The notes: generated by a model from the sequence alone, not told the origin. A stretch of 25,424 nt of DNA from Nemertoderma westbladi (GCA_032718475.1 JAUCBJ010000191.1:1-25424), one strand, 5' to 3'; positions 8,777 through 18,660 are shown, numbered from the stretch's first letter. Translations and numbers: made by a program.

Positions 8777-10097
8777 TATGTATATACAATTTTATATATA
8801 TTTGTTCTGGAACATATCCCAAAATTCTGGAGAAAAATAGCTTTTTATTCTGGTTGCTATGCCAAAAATTCCCATAAATCTATATTGCCATTGGATTTCC
8901 CAAAGTTTTGATATCTTTGGTTTGTGAAACAACCCAATAGGTATGGGTCCCCAATTAATTATACCATGATACGGCAACCAACTGCAGTAGGCCTACCACT
9001 TGTGTTGCCAGGCTACTAACGGGTGAGTATAAAACAAAGACCAAAGACCCAATTAAGTAACCTGTATAATCTTGTAACTTTGTTAACTTTCGTTTATTGT
9101 TTTGGTTCCCCCAACACGCCCCTGTACTGCTCCTTTACTAACCTGCTCCTTTAAATGGCTATGTGACCTAACGCTCTTTGGGATCTAACGCGACTTTACC
9201 TCTTTGTATTGTACAGTGGGTCTTGTGTCTTTGTTTTGTACTCACCCTGCTACTGAAACCAGATAATGTTTGCACAGCAACAAATTTCAGTTACTCAGTT
9301 AAAAACAATGTCATCTATTTTCATAAATGGCCAGGTTGGTTAATTCTAAGCGGTTCGTTGTATGTGGGCGTGGGGGATTGAACCTATGTATGTTTATTAT
9401 ATGCATGTCTGATGTTCTGTATTAAATAATCTTCCAAATTTCATTTATGTCATTTATTACCGATGTAATTGATTGTTTATTTGAGACAAACGAACGCTTA
9501 TAAGACATCATATTGGCTTGTTGTCCATTGTTGCTCTTATTATTATTCAAAAAAATCTTTGATCAGCTGTTTTGCTCCTGTTGCCATGACAACCAGTGAC
9601 TTCAAAGTGACCAACCATCTAATAGCAAAATTATTATATACTGGGGGTAGGAGTTGAACTTCTAACCTCCAAGTTGACAACATAGATAGATTTCATTTTT
9701 TTATTTGTTTTTAAGATTAGATGAATTAAATTTCGAGTTGATCTGTTGCTATGTGAAACAGAGATTATTCTCGGATATACCAAAATTCTGTGCAATTTTC
9801 ATGAGGTTATATGGTGTCTTTTTGGCTGCACTCTAGATCGCCCCAATTTTGTGGGGTTTTTTTGGGTACCACTCCCCCTATACCAGATTTAACCACTGAC
9901 AGTAAGTACCTTGTTGTTGGCTGTGGGCCTTACTTTATGATCTAAGAAATATTAGAATAAGATAAGGTCATTCATGACAAGTTACAGTACTAATGATACT
10001 GTAATGTGATATAATACATGACAGTAATAGGCCTACTTATATGGAATTGTTATTACAAGTTATTATATTGAATAAGGTTATTATATTGTTATAGGTG
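8777..10097. other. Intronic non-coding stretch of the NOSTRIN-like gene
   Basis: AT-rich intron sequence with no exon or domain. Besides the dispersed repeat at 9083-9156, two minus-strand box-B-like words are seen: GGTTCAATCCCC (9373-9384) and AGTTCAACTCC (9650-9660). They may be decayed SINE ends. The short reading frames here have no support. Confidence 0.5.
9083..9156 (-). repeat. Dispersed AACCAAAACAATAAACGA family, copy 4
   Basis: Plus strand reads AACTTTCGTTTATTGTTTTGG, spacer, CTAACCTGCTCCTTTAAA. This is the reverse complement of the family at 3843 and 5925, with an extra duplicated CTGCTCCTTTA word. Confidence 0.65.
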
Positions 10098-10182
10098 ACT
10101 AAATAGTACTAGAATAAGGGAAAAATAATAGAACAAGTTAGTTAATAATACTAGAATAAGGGAAAAATAATAGAACAAGTTA
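10098..10182 (+). repeat. 42-bp tandem duplication
   Basis: Two consecutive copies (offset 42) of a block beginning TACTAGAATAAGGGAAAAAT and ending AGAACAAGTTAGT. They are nearly identical, in the intron before the exon at 10529. Confidence 0.9.
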
Positions 10183-10528
10183 GTAAATAATATATATTAC
10201 CATACAGTATATGATTATTACTTAGTAATTGAGCTAGTATCCTAATGTTGATACTATAACTACACGAAGTTGTATGTAGTGTATAGAAGACATTTAACTG
10301 TGAAATTTCTAAATATGATGCCAGTAACCGTTAGTTTTGTAATTTAGGAAAGTGATTAACACATTATGGTAATTATTTATTTCGCATGTACATTTAATTT
10401 AATCAATTAATTAATTTTAATTAATTTAAACTATAAATAGAGGGGGGGGGGCGGTGCTTTCTACCCGGGTGCAAATTTGCCACACATAATCAGCCACCGT
10501 AATAACCATTTTCTTCTGTTTATTTTAG

Positions 10529-10658
10529 GTGAACGCGCTCGTCAAATGTGGGAAACCGTTCAGCAGAAAGCATTATTACAATTTGAAATGATGGAAAAGG
10601 ACCGTATTCATGTTATAAAGGAATTGTTTGAGAAGTACAATGTTCATTTACTAAGCAA
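10529..10658 (+). CDS. NOSTRIN: NOSTRIN exon, distal F-BAR helix
   Basis: Acceptor TTTATTTTAG ends at 10528 and the donor AA|GTAAGT is at 10659, a strong consensus site. The first two bases complete Ser. The frame reads ERARQMWETVQQKALLQFEM, then MEKDRIHVIKELFEKYNVHL. This matches the last long F-BAR helix of NOSTRIN in spacing and character (WE-, L-FE--EK-RI--IK--L--Y). The last two bases (AA) form Lys with the next exon. Confidence 0.82.
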
Positions 10659-10896
10659 GTAAGTTTAAAAAGTACAACACTCAGAAAGCAAGAACGCTCA
10701 ATCATTAAGCAAGTTGACATGAATAGGTAACTACTAAAAATAATTGTGTATATATTATTAAAATGAAATTTAAATGCGTTGTAATTACTATTGTTTTCAT
10801 AAAAAAAAATACGTTAGGAAATACAACGAAGTATTTGGAAGTTGAAAATGTTATTGTTATAGTTTTTTTTTTTTATATATTTTTTTTTATTTCCAG

Positions 10897-10997
10897 GGTC
10901 CCTCAAATTGAACAAAATACACAGCAAGTGACGACAACTCTAAATTCAGTAGATGATATTCAAGACATTACTGCAGTATCCGGAGAAAAAGGCACAG
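10897..10997 (+). CDS. NOSTRIN: NOSTRIN exon, end of F-BAR / linker
   Basis: A long T-rich tract and TTTATTTCCAG precede 10897. The donor is CACAG|GTGAGA at 10998. The frame is VPQIEQNTQQVTTTLNSVDD, then IQDITAVSGEKGTG: polar and non-repetitive, as expected where the F-BAR domain ends. The exon (101 nt) enters in phase 2 and leaves in phase 1; both joins are consistent. Confidence 0.75.
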
Positions 10998-11399
10998 GTG
11001 AGAGCGCCGAATAATATGATACCAAATGTATTTTATTTCGAGTTTTTCTTCTGGGTAATACTGTAGTAGATTTATTTTGTTCCAGAATAATTTAATAAAT
11101 TGCACAATTTGAAAATAAATCCAACACCAAATTTAGAGTTATTCATAGTCGACAATCAACTAAGCCAAGCTGGTATATTTATTTCAGTTGAATTTGATTT
11201 TTTAGATTAAGTCCTGTACTTGATTTTGATTTATATGATTTATTAATATCACCTGGCAACAATACTCGAGCTGAATATTTATTTATTTGTACTTTCCTCC
11301 TCTTTCACTCTAACATACTTGAGGCCGGTAGGTCCGCTGTTAGAGATAGGATATGTAACGTAACACTGCCTGTTCAATAGAAGTGGATTAGGTGGGAGA

Positions 11400-11530
11400 G
11401 TGAATGTCAGGGGCAAGTGGCTGAACTGGTTAGCGCTACTGATGAGGCCTGATAGGCTGAAACGTACGTATAGCGCTGGTTCAACCCCCGGTGACGTGCT
11501 TTCTCATTTTTTCCATTTCTGAACAAAACT
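11400..11530 (+). repeat. tRNA-derived SINE-like repeat, copy 2
   Basis: Box A TGGCTGAACTGG at 11418-11429 and box B GGTTCAACCC at 11478-11487 fit the RNA polymerase III internal promoter consensus. Downstream is GGTGACGTGCTTTCTC and a short tail ending in GAACAAAACTAT. Aligns with 7765-7890 on the other strand. Confidence 0.7.
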
Positions 11531-11816
11531 ATAATATTACACCTTGATTTTGATTAAACCCCGCCCCTGAAGCTACCCTGTCACTACCCGTTTCCACTAG
11601 CCTATCTACTAGCGGTCTGAAGCTTCGCGAGCCCCTCAAACACATCTGTTGAACGGCGAATGTAATTAAACATATGGAGAGCCCTCTCTGTATTTTATTT
11701 CCGTATTTCTCAGTATATCATATTTCTTCCATGTTACTGTAAATAAAACTGAAGAGCAATGTTTTAATTGTTGTATTATTTCCGTATTTAAGTTAAATAT
11801 TGAGTATATTATACAG

Positions 11817-11995
11817 GGGCTCTTGAACCAGAGCAATGGTTGTATGACGTCATAGAAGTTGATCTTATGTTCCCCATGGACGTTAAGAGAAGAAAACGTT
11901 TTCTTGAACAAAAGTTAGCGACGGTATCCAATGAAATTCGTTCAGAATTGAAAGGGAAAGAAGGAGTGGATAAGCTGAACCGGGTATACAATGAG
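11817..11995 (+). CDS. NOSTRIN: NOSTRIN exon, HR1 region start
   Basis: Acceptor TTATACAG ends at 11816 and donor GAG|GTAACT is at 11996. The first two bases complete Gly; 59 whole codons follow, so the exon ends in phase 0. The peptide runs ALEPEQWLYDVIEVDLMFPM, then DVKRRKRFLEQKLATVSNEI, then RSELKGKEGVDKLNRVYNE. The basic K-RRK-FLE-KL run followed by an amphipathic helix and K-KEG---L---Y is the most diagnostic NOSTRIN-like stretch (HR1/REM-1 region). Confidence 0.85.
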
Positions 11996-12227
11996 GTAAC
12001 TTAATTTTATACAAAGAATTACGAATCTTCAATTACAGTTATTTAGTTTGTTATCTAAAGTATTCGCTAGTGTATACAACTAACATGCCCTGCTAACACG
12101 GCTTAATAGCACTCAATTAAGTATTCTAAGTGGGGGCATGGGCGCAATCAAACAATCTACAGGGGTAAATCGACTCAAATAACAGCTGATTACTCCCAAA
12201 AATTTAACCATAACCTGTTCTATTGAA

Positions 12228-12290
12228 GTGACTTTCGTTTATTGCTTTGGTTTGAATAACGTGCTACTGTAACCTGCTCCTTTCCTTTAA
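12228..12290 (-). repeat. Dispersed AACCAAAACAATAAACGA family, copy 5
   Basis: Plus strand reads TGACTTTCGTTTATTGCTTTGG, spacer, ACTGTAACCTGCTCCTTTCC. This is the reverse complement of the copies at 3843 and 5925, with one C/T change in the core. Confidence 0.65.
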
Positions 12291-12458
12291 TTGATAATTT
12301 AACATCGGAGCGAGAAATTAATTCGAAGTGCGCGAGATGGAATTTGCCTCCCCCATGTCTCCATAATCTAATGTTTTCCTGGTATCATGGTTTTCCGGTG
12401 ATATTTATGATTAAAAATGAAACACATATTCTTACGCAGTTGTCAGTTTGTTGTTGTA

Positions 12459-12468
12459 TTTATTTATT
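12459..12468 (-). terminator. Putative polyadenylation signals of the PLC gene
   Basis: Two overlapping AATAAA words on the minus strand (12459-12464 and 12463-12468), about 245 nt past the PLC stop codon. Inference only; no cleavage site can be seen. Confidence 0.4.
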
Positions 12469-12712
12469 ATTTGTCTCCTATTGGCATTGTGTATGACAAA
12501 CTACATCATCTCTCCTCGAGCCAATATTGATTGATCTTTCCGGTCGGGTGTTGTGCATGCCTAAAACTAATAAGTTGGAGCTGTTACTCTGAAACTATTG
12601 ATTAGTATTACTACTGTAGAAGTTCAATATAAATATTCTAAAATTATATTAACAAAACTATTTACATAATTACAGAACAATAGAAAAAATTGAATACGAG
12701 ATAAAATTGCAA

Positions 12713-14980
12713 TTAATCAATGCGAGTATATACAAAGATTAAACAGCGATCGATTTCCTCGGCCGCTCTTGTTCTCATTTTGACGTGGGAGTATCCCTGT
12801 TCTATAGACGTGAAGGGCAGCGCATACTGGCAGATAAAATCATCGCCACTCCGCTTATCGTAGTCGTAAACAGCTAATCGAAGGATCGCAAGACTCGGCA
12901 TACTGACCACGAAATCAAACTCCTCCTCCCACACTGGATTAAAACCGTTGTTGTTGACGACTTTCGTCTGAACTTCGTCCAAATCCTTGGGAACACCATG
13001 AACTTGGATCCGCACGTACGGATCGATAACTTCGCCCTTTTCCGAGTTGTTCGGTTTCGGGAGTTCATGTCCCGCGATTACACGTAGATGCAGCGTTCTC
13101 GCATGTTTACGCGAGACGCGCCCGGGGTCGTAACTGGACCCGGGGCGGGTCAAAGCCTCGGGTTTCAGTATGAATCCGCACCCGCCATTATCCCGGAAAC
13201 GAGCTTCGTTTAGCTGCATTTCCAGACAGCGGGTCTGATAGTTGAGAGCAACTATTTGACAGCCAACAGTCCACAGGGGGACCGGGTTGTAGTTGTCTGA
13301 TGCAGTGCGACGCCCCGCTGGATAAATCCTCACCAATCGCGAGGCATTACTTGCGGTAAACTCCTTAGCATTTTGATTCAGCAACTGCAGCGCTTTATCT
13401 TCGTTTAAGGAAGATATCCGATCGGCGGTGTATTCACTCACCGCGTGTTTAAAACCTTGAAATTTCGCTCCTCTCAGGTAAAACAAACTCGCCAATTCCG
13501 GGGCAACTGCTATCTTCTTTTTACCTTTCTTTCCTGCCATCTCATTCTGAATATTTACATCATCTATTTCCGCTGCTTCATCCTCATCCGAGACATTTAT
13601 AACATTATCATCATCTAATATTGATGGTTTAGAACCTTTTCCTTTAATGATAATTTTCATTCTTAGCTTTTCAGGAGAGTCGAGAAACCCCGTAACAGGT
13701 GGTTCAGTGCAGAGCCAGTCAGATAAATACTGGTTAATGTATCGAGCAATCTTTCTTTGAACCGGGACTGAACAATGGTTCTCAAAACTCAATATCAATG
13801 GATATTGGCTGATTCTAAACGCATAATGGGACACCGCTTCTAGGATGTCTCGCACAGCAATCTTGGAAGTCAGTGTATGACCGTGGTAGACAATGGGTTC
13901 CCCATCCACTCCGTCCCACAAATCCAACTCTAAACACCTGCAGCCCAGCATAATGGCTCGTATGTACGCTTCTACGGAGCTAGGCCCCATCAGCTGGTCC
14001 TGGGTCAGATAGGTGTTGTGTGAAGAGGCAATAAAGTAGTGGGAAAGTGGTTGACTCATATCCTGATAGACCCTCAGGTGACTTTGGTTGAATATATTGC
14101 AGGCATTAGAAAGGAGAAAGCATCTGAAACCTGTAAGGCTTAGTAGTCCATTTGCTATGTTATGGGGTTTCTTTTCGTAGCTCTGAACCACCTGGAGGCA
14201 GGTTTCTTTTGAAACATCAGACCACTTTTGGGCCGAAACCAGAAATCTCCTAATAACATCGAGATCCATAAATTGATTATTACTATACATCCCAAAGACT
14301 TCGTCAATATCTTTTCTTTGAGTTAACTTTGAATAAAATTCCATAAATTCATCTTCTGTTAAATATGTAGCCTTCCTGTTGCTTTTCTCTGACCTTTTTG
14401 CTATTTCGTGAAATAAATTGTAAGTAACTGATTTCTCGAGCTTTATATTTAATTTTTTGAGAAGATCCGTCATTTCCTTCAAGGTAACTCGTTCGTCTCT
14501 GTCCTTATCGGCCCGAACGAAAACCTTTCGAACCCAAACGTCTTCATCTGCATCGGTATCAACATCCATGAGATGCGATAATCCTCGAATCCATATATCA
14601 GACAGTTCGGTCGAATCGGCTACAAAATCCCATGTATCGCCTCTTTCGTTGATAATAAGACTGAACGCCCTCTTCTCCCTATCTGTTAGAGAATCCTTAT
14701 GACCGGCGAATACAGCTGTTCTATAACCGCTCCTCACTTCCTTGATATTAATAATTTGTACAACATTGGGTTTTGTGTTTGTGACTGTTTTCTTGGATGG
14801 GGAATAGGATATTGAGTCGGCGTCTTTATTCAATGTTAGAGTTTTAGTCTTCACCCAATTTTTGAATGAGTATCTCAGAATCGAGGATCCTTCTTTCATT
14901 GTTTTTATACATTCGGCTATATGTGGGGGGCTGGATGTTTTGGGTCCATTTTGCTTCGAATAAGGATTTCGTTCCCCCAT
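12713..14980 (-). CDS. Intronless phospholipase C, delta-type (PI-PLC)
   Basis: Complete 755-residue PLC that hydrolyses PIP2 to IP3 and diacylglycerol. Domain order: PH (~30-137), EF-hands (~145-300; first loop D158-K-D-R-D-E-R-V-T-L-K-E169 is canonical), X barrel (~306-450), acidic/basic X-Y linker (~452-495), Y barrel (~496-613), C2 (~625-755). This order and length are those of PLC-delta. Catalytic and calcium-site residues are present: H321-N322 (SSHNTYL), E351/D353 (LELDLWDG), H366 (YHGH), E400 (ENHC), K446/K448 (KGK), S524 and R551. Odd: the usual PAGW is PAGR (R557), so the Trp of the membrane-facing ridge is replaced, and the PH domain keeps few basic ligand residues. The start at 14980 follows an in-frame stop near 15002 and has A at -3 and G at +4. 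Animal PLC-delta genes normally have many introns; this one has none and lies antisense inside a NOSTRIN intron. Confidence 0.93.
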   Translation of the reverse strand: MGERNPYSKQNGPKTSSPPHIAECIKTMKEGSSILRYSFKNWVKTKTLTLNKDADSISYSPSKKTVTNTKPNVVQIINIKEVRSGYRTAVFAGHKDSLTDREKRAFSLIINERGDTWDFVADSTELSDIWIRGLSHLMDVDTDADEDVWVRKVFVRADKDRDERVTLKEMTDLLKKLNIKLEKSVTYNLFHEIAKRSEKSNRKATYLTEDEFMEFYSKLTQRKDIDEVFGMYSNNQFMDLDVIRRFLVSAQKWSDVSKETCLQVVQSYEKKPHNIANGLLSLTGFRCFLLSNACNIFNQSHLRVYQDMSQPLSHYFIASSHNTYLTQDQLMGPSSVEAYIRAIMLGCRCLELDLWDGVDGEPIVYHGHTLTSKIAVRDILEAVSHYAFRISQYPLILSFENHCSVPVQRKIARYINQYLSDWLCTEPPVTGFLDSPEKLRMKIIIKGKGSKPSILDDDNVINVSDEDEAAEIDDVNIQNEMAGKKGKKKIAVAPELASLFYLRGAKFQGFKHAVSEYTADRISSLNEDKALQLLNQNAKEFTASNASRLVRIYPAGRRTASDNYNPVPLWTVGCQIVALNYQTRCLEMQLNEARFRDNGGCGFILKPEALTRPGSSYDPGRVSRKHARTLHLRVIAGHELPKPNNSEKGEVIDPYVRIQVHGVPKDLDEVQTKVVNNNGFNPVWEEEFDFVVSMPSLAILRLAVYDYDKRSGDDFICQYALPFTSIEQGYSHVKMRTRAAEEIDRCLIFVYTRID

Positions 14981-16265
14981 TATTAGGTAATCATATATTA
15001 TTTATAATAGTTTTCAATTCACACTATATATCGATGTTTATTACTGTTCATTATATAAAAACACTCCCTATAATTCAATTAAGTCTACTCACTACCTGTA
15101 ATTATAATTGTAATATTATCTTGATGATGATATGTTAGTAGGTCATTTATAAATTGTATAAAGTCAAGTAATAATAATAATTTTAATCTTCTACAGTAGT
15201 TTAGGTAATTTAGTTTGAAATATTGCCAGCCTTCTTGTATGGATTACAAATGAATATATTATCACGAACACGAACACCGTGTCCTAAGTGTACCGCACGC
15301 TATCACCCTGGCCAAAATTCCCTCCCTAAATGAGTGTGAAGGATAATATGGATATTATTATTAGTAGTAAATAGTACTGGTAATAAAGTAATTTTTAGGT
15401 CTACATTGTAGACAATAGAGGGCCGGATTAAACTAAAATTAATTGTGAGCTAATTATCTTGAACATTGAAACCACAGCGATTGTAATGTATTGTGTATAC
15501 AGTACAATATGGTCGGGGTCTAAACAACTAATCTATAAACAACCTAATACATTGTAGGTCAGATAGAAGGCGACTCGCGACAGTGTTGGGATCATTATAT
15601 CTATATTGTAGAGACTCAGGGAAGTCTATATAGTGTCAAGAATGATGCCGCCATCTATAGGTTGTAGGTTCGAGCCCCGCCAGCTTTAACTCAGACTTTC
15701 ACTACATGGGGTGTCGTTAAGAGGAGGAGAACCAATTGAATCACTCGGGGAAAAACAAGGTATAGGAGAAACGCAAACCCCTACCATCGGGTAGCAGTTA
15801 TCGAAAGAGGAGTCTTCAGGATCAGGAGCCTCCGGTCTCGGCTGACTGTTTGGTTGTACTTTGGTTGATATAGTCTAACAATGCAGATGGGGTAGGGGTG
15901 GGGTTGGGATTTTCCCAGATCCTTTACCTTATTTGATAAGTTAACAATGAGACGAGATAATTATCCGAGATTGGATTTGCGTCAATTGGATCGCTTTAAA
16001 GTTCGGTTATAATAATTCAAACCTTCCCGCTATTTCTAGTAATATGGATTTTTTTCCCTTTTCCTTTGTGTAGTATTTTTCGAATCAATCTTTGGTGCCA
16101 ATTTTGTACCTAATAAAAGTAACAAACAAAAACAAATTGGCAACATAACAAAATTGATTTTAACAATATTTAGCAGGATGAAAGAAAGCCTTCGCGCAGC
16201 ACGAGAAATTAAGTGAAGCCTTATTTATAGAACAAATATTACTTTTTTTTCGAATACTCGAATAT
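14981..16265. other. Non-coding stretch 5' of the PLC gene, within the intron
   Basis: AT-rich, with no exon. The first ~200 bp should hold the promoter of the minus-strand PLC gene, but no clear TATA or initiator can be chosen. A tRNA-like box B (15667-15677) is listed separately. Confidence 0.45.
15600..15720 (+). repeat. Possible decayed tRNA-derived SINE fragment
   Basis: GGTTCGAGCCC at 15667-15677 is an excellent box B. A clear box A at the right distance upstream is not visible, so this may be a decayed SINE or chance. Confidence 0.3.
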
Positions 16266-17190
16266 TACCATGGCCTACTATATTTATATGGCCTAACAGG
16301 TCACTTGAAGTGGCCTCTTAAAAAGAGGCAAGTTTTTTTTACAACAATTTGATATTTTGATATGGGGAGAGTTCTATAAATTTTCATTTGCTGCAAATTG
16401 GTCAACGGAGGTAATTGAAGTCTCTTCGTTAAGTAAGATACTACACTTTATAGTAGCTAGTATTTTAGATAGGTTTAGCTAGTAATTTCGACACTGGTTC
16501 CGACATCCTACTTCCTACTATTAATATTTTGCAGTAGCTAGTTCTTATTACTATTTGTATAGAAAATGTTCCAGAACATGTTAGCTAGTCATTTAAAAAA
16601 AATTATGTTCTAGAACAAATATTTTTTGTTCTAGAACATTTTTTAGAAAAAAATCTGGATTCTATTTAAAACGCATGGAATCGTTCTAAAACGTGTTTAA
16701 AACCCATAAAAAAAATTTCAAAATTTTTTTTTTTCACAATTTTTTTTTATTCATTTTAAATACGTTTTAGAACGATTCCATGCGTTTTAAATAGAATCCA
16801 GATTTTTTTCTAAAAAATGTTCTAGAACAAAAAATATTTGTTCTAGAACATAATTTTTTTTAAATGAATAGCTAACATGTTCTGGAACATTTTCTATACA
16901 AATAGTAATAAGAACTCGCTACTACAAAATATTTATAGAGGGAAGTAGGATGTCGGAACCAATGTCGATATTACTAGCTAAACCTATCTAAAACACTAGC
17001 ACCATAAAATTTGTTATCTTACTTAACGAGGATGCTTCAATTACGTCCATTGACCAAATTGCAACAAATGAAAATTTATAGAACTCTCCCCATATCAAAA
17101 TATCAAAATAGTGTAAAAAAAAACTGGCCTCTTTTTAAGAGGCCACTTCAAGTGACCTGTTAGGCCGTATAAATATAGTAGGCCATGGTA
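16266..17190. repeat. Large foldback element, ~450-bp arms
   Basis: Left arm ~16266-16717 and right arm ~16738-17190 are reverse complements over nearly their whole length (roughly 90% by eye), with a ~20-bp AT-rich centre. The termini are TACCATGGCCTAC... and ...GGCCATGGTA. ATT (or TA) stands next to both ends and may be the target-site duplication. No coding frame is present, so it would be a non-autonomous foldback or MITE. Each arm has three TTCNNGAA words (left 16568, 16607, 16628; right 16819, 16840, 16879) that look like heat-shock-factor half-site pairs. Confidence 0.9.
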
Positions 17191-18510
17191 TTACACATAT
17201 GACTAACATGAAACTTGAATTAAGACTAATACAAAACAAAATAAGTAGTTCTGAAATCATTTACTAGAGGATAGATGTTAACTTTTTATTACTATTAAGA
17301 AAAGTTAACTTTTCCCCACTATGGAATAAAACGCTACTTTTCATATTTTAGTTTTCACAATTTTTCACAATATTCACAAGTTTTCACTTAGACAACAATT
17401 TTTCTGTTAGGGTTTTTCTGGATGGTGATTTCATTTCCAATGAAAGTTTTTTCGTTTGCTGGCAGCCAAACTGTATGTTTGGTTATCCGACTGTCAGTAA
17501 TATTTTGACAGACTGACTGACAGACCGACATCCACAAAGACAGACACTGCGTCGTCAAATCTAAAAGTTTAAAAACTGACTTCAGAAATGAAATCTCTGA
17601 CCAGGAAAACCCTTAGAACAGAAATTTTAGCTGGGTTGCGTGCTTGCTTACATTTCGACAGACTGACCGACAGACAGCACAGTCAATCCAACCAAACGCA
17701 CTCTAACACCAAGCGGGTGAATAATAAATCCATTTGAGCTGCAATCCGTAAATAAGTGATGGACGCTAGTACCGAAAGCTCTATCATAACTAAAAGATAA
17801 TATAATTTGGTAACTTTAAAGGATTTTAATAAAATTGTTATGCAAGCTTTATCTACTGTACTTTAATGGTCCAGAGCTACTTACAATCTTACAGTCGTAG
17901 AATGTGATTAAATAACCATAATATTTATCTACCAAAATAACCGTTATTATTAATCAACTTCCACGAAATAATATATTAGCTGACTACCATTACTGTATGT
18001 AATAATCTCCCCCATGCAGGCCATTAATACACAATAACTAATTGATTTTTATCTACATTATTTCATCAGAAATGTATCTTTATATCGAATCCGCATCTCA
18101 GTGGTTTCATTCTATTTAACCTGGGCGACCTAGCAACGCCCACTGTCAAATTCTTTGGCAGTGACTAGCTGACCGAGACTGTGTGTAGGTTGCAGTTGCT
18201 ATGATACAATAGGATTTGCTGTTAATCTAAACAAACTTTCGCCCTCCCACCTCCTACTAATAGGGGGAACGATTCGGTGTAGCAGTTGCTTTATTCCCCC
18301 TTCCGGAATGACCTTGACTCCCATCTTCAAAACTTAATTATTATTATTCTCAGATTTTCGATTCGGTGTATTCACCTGTACAGTATGTATCACTGTAAGT
18401 AAGTAAGTTAGTTATGTGTAAATTCATTGAGAATTTTGACAGTCGCATCTTGCAAAAATAACGCCCAATTTAGAATACGTCCAATTAGTCCTTCTTTACT
18501 TCTAATGATC
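17191..18510. other. Intronic non-coding stretch
   Basis: AT-rich intron DNA. Contains the smaller inverted repeat at 17398-17629 with GACAGACTGAC-type words; otherwise nothing recognised. Confidence 0.5.
17398..17629. repeat. Imperfect inverted repeat with GACAGACTGAC words
   Basis: Arms ~17398-17455 and ~17571-17629 share AATTTCTGTT, AGGGTTTT(T/C)CTGG and GATTTCATTTC in opposite orientation. Between them is GACAGACTGACTGACAGACC, and a second GACAGACTGACCGACAGAC follows at about 17658. Confidence 0.55.
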
Positions 18511-18660
18511 AACTTTATAATAATTAGTGTGTAGCGAACTTTATACTTAGTGTGATTAACTTTATTCTTATTGTGACGAAGATTTTACTAAATGTAATTA
18601 TAATTCACTTTATACCTAGTGTGACGAACTTTATAATTAGTGTGATTAACTTTATCCTTT
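18511..18660 (+). repeat. Degenerate ~21-25-bp tandem repeat
   Basis: About seven units of the form AACTTTATNCTTAGTGTGA(TT/CG), for example AACTTTATACTTAGTGTGATT. They end about 100 bp before the 18758 exon. Confidence 0.7.

Larger units (their letters stand above)
11996..12712. other. Start of the 6.76-kb intron; 3' flank of the PLC gene
   Basis: No exon seen. It holds the reverse-oriented dispersed repeat (12228-12290) and the putative polyadenylation signals of the minus-strand PLC gene. No poly(T) run marking the end of a processed retrocopy is visible next to 12713. Confidence 0.5.

Noticed and set aside
12713-14980. Possibility that the PLC frame is a dead pseudogene
   Set aside because: Full-length with no stop or shift, and all catalytic and calcium-site residues are present; only the ridge Trp is changed.
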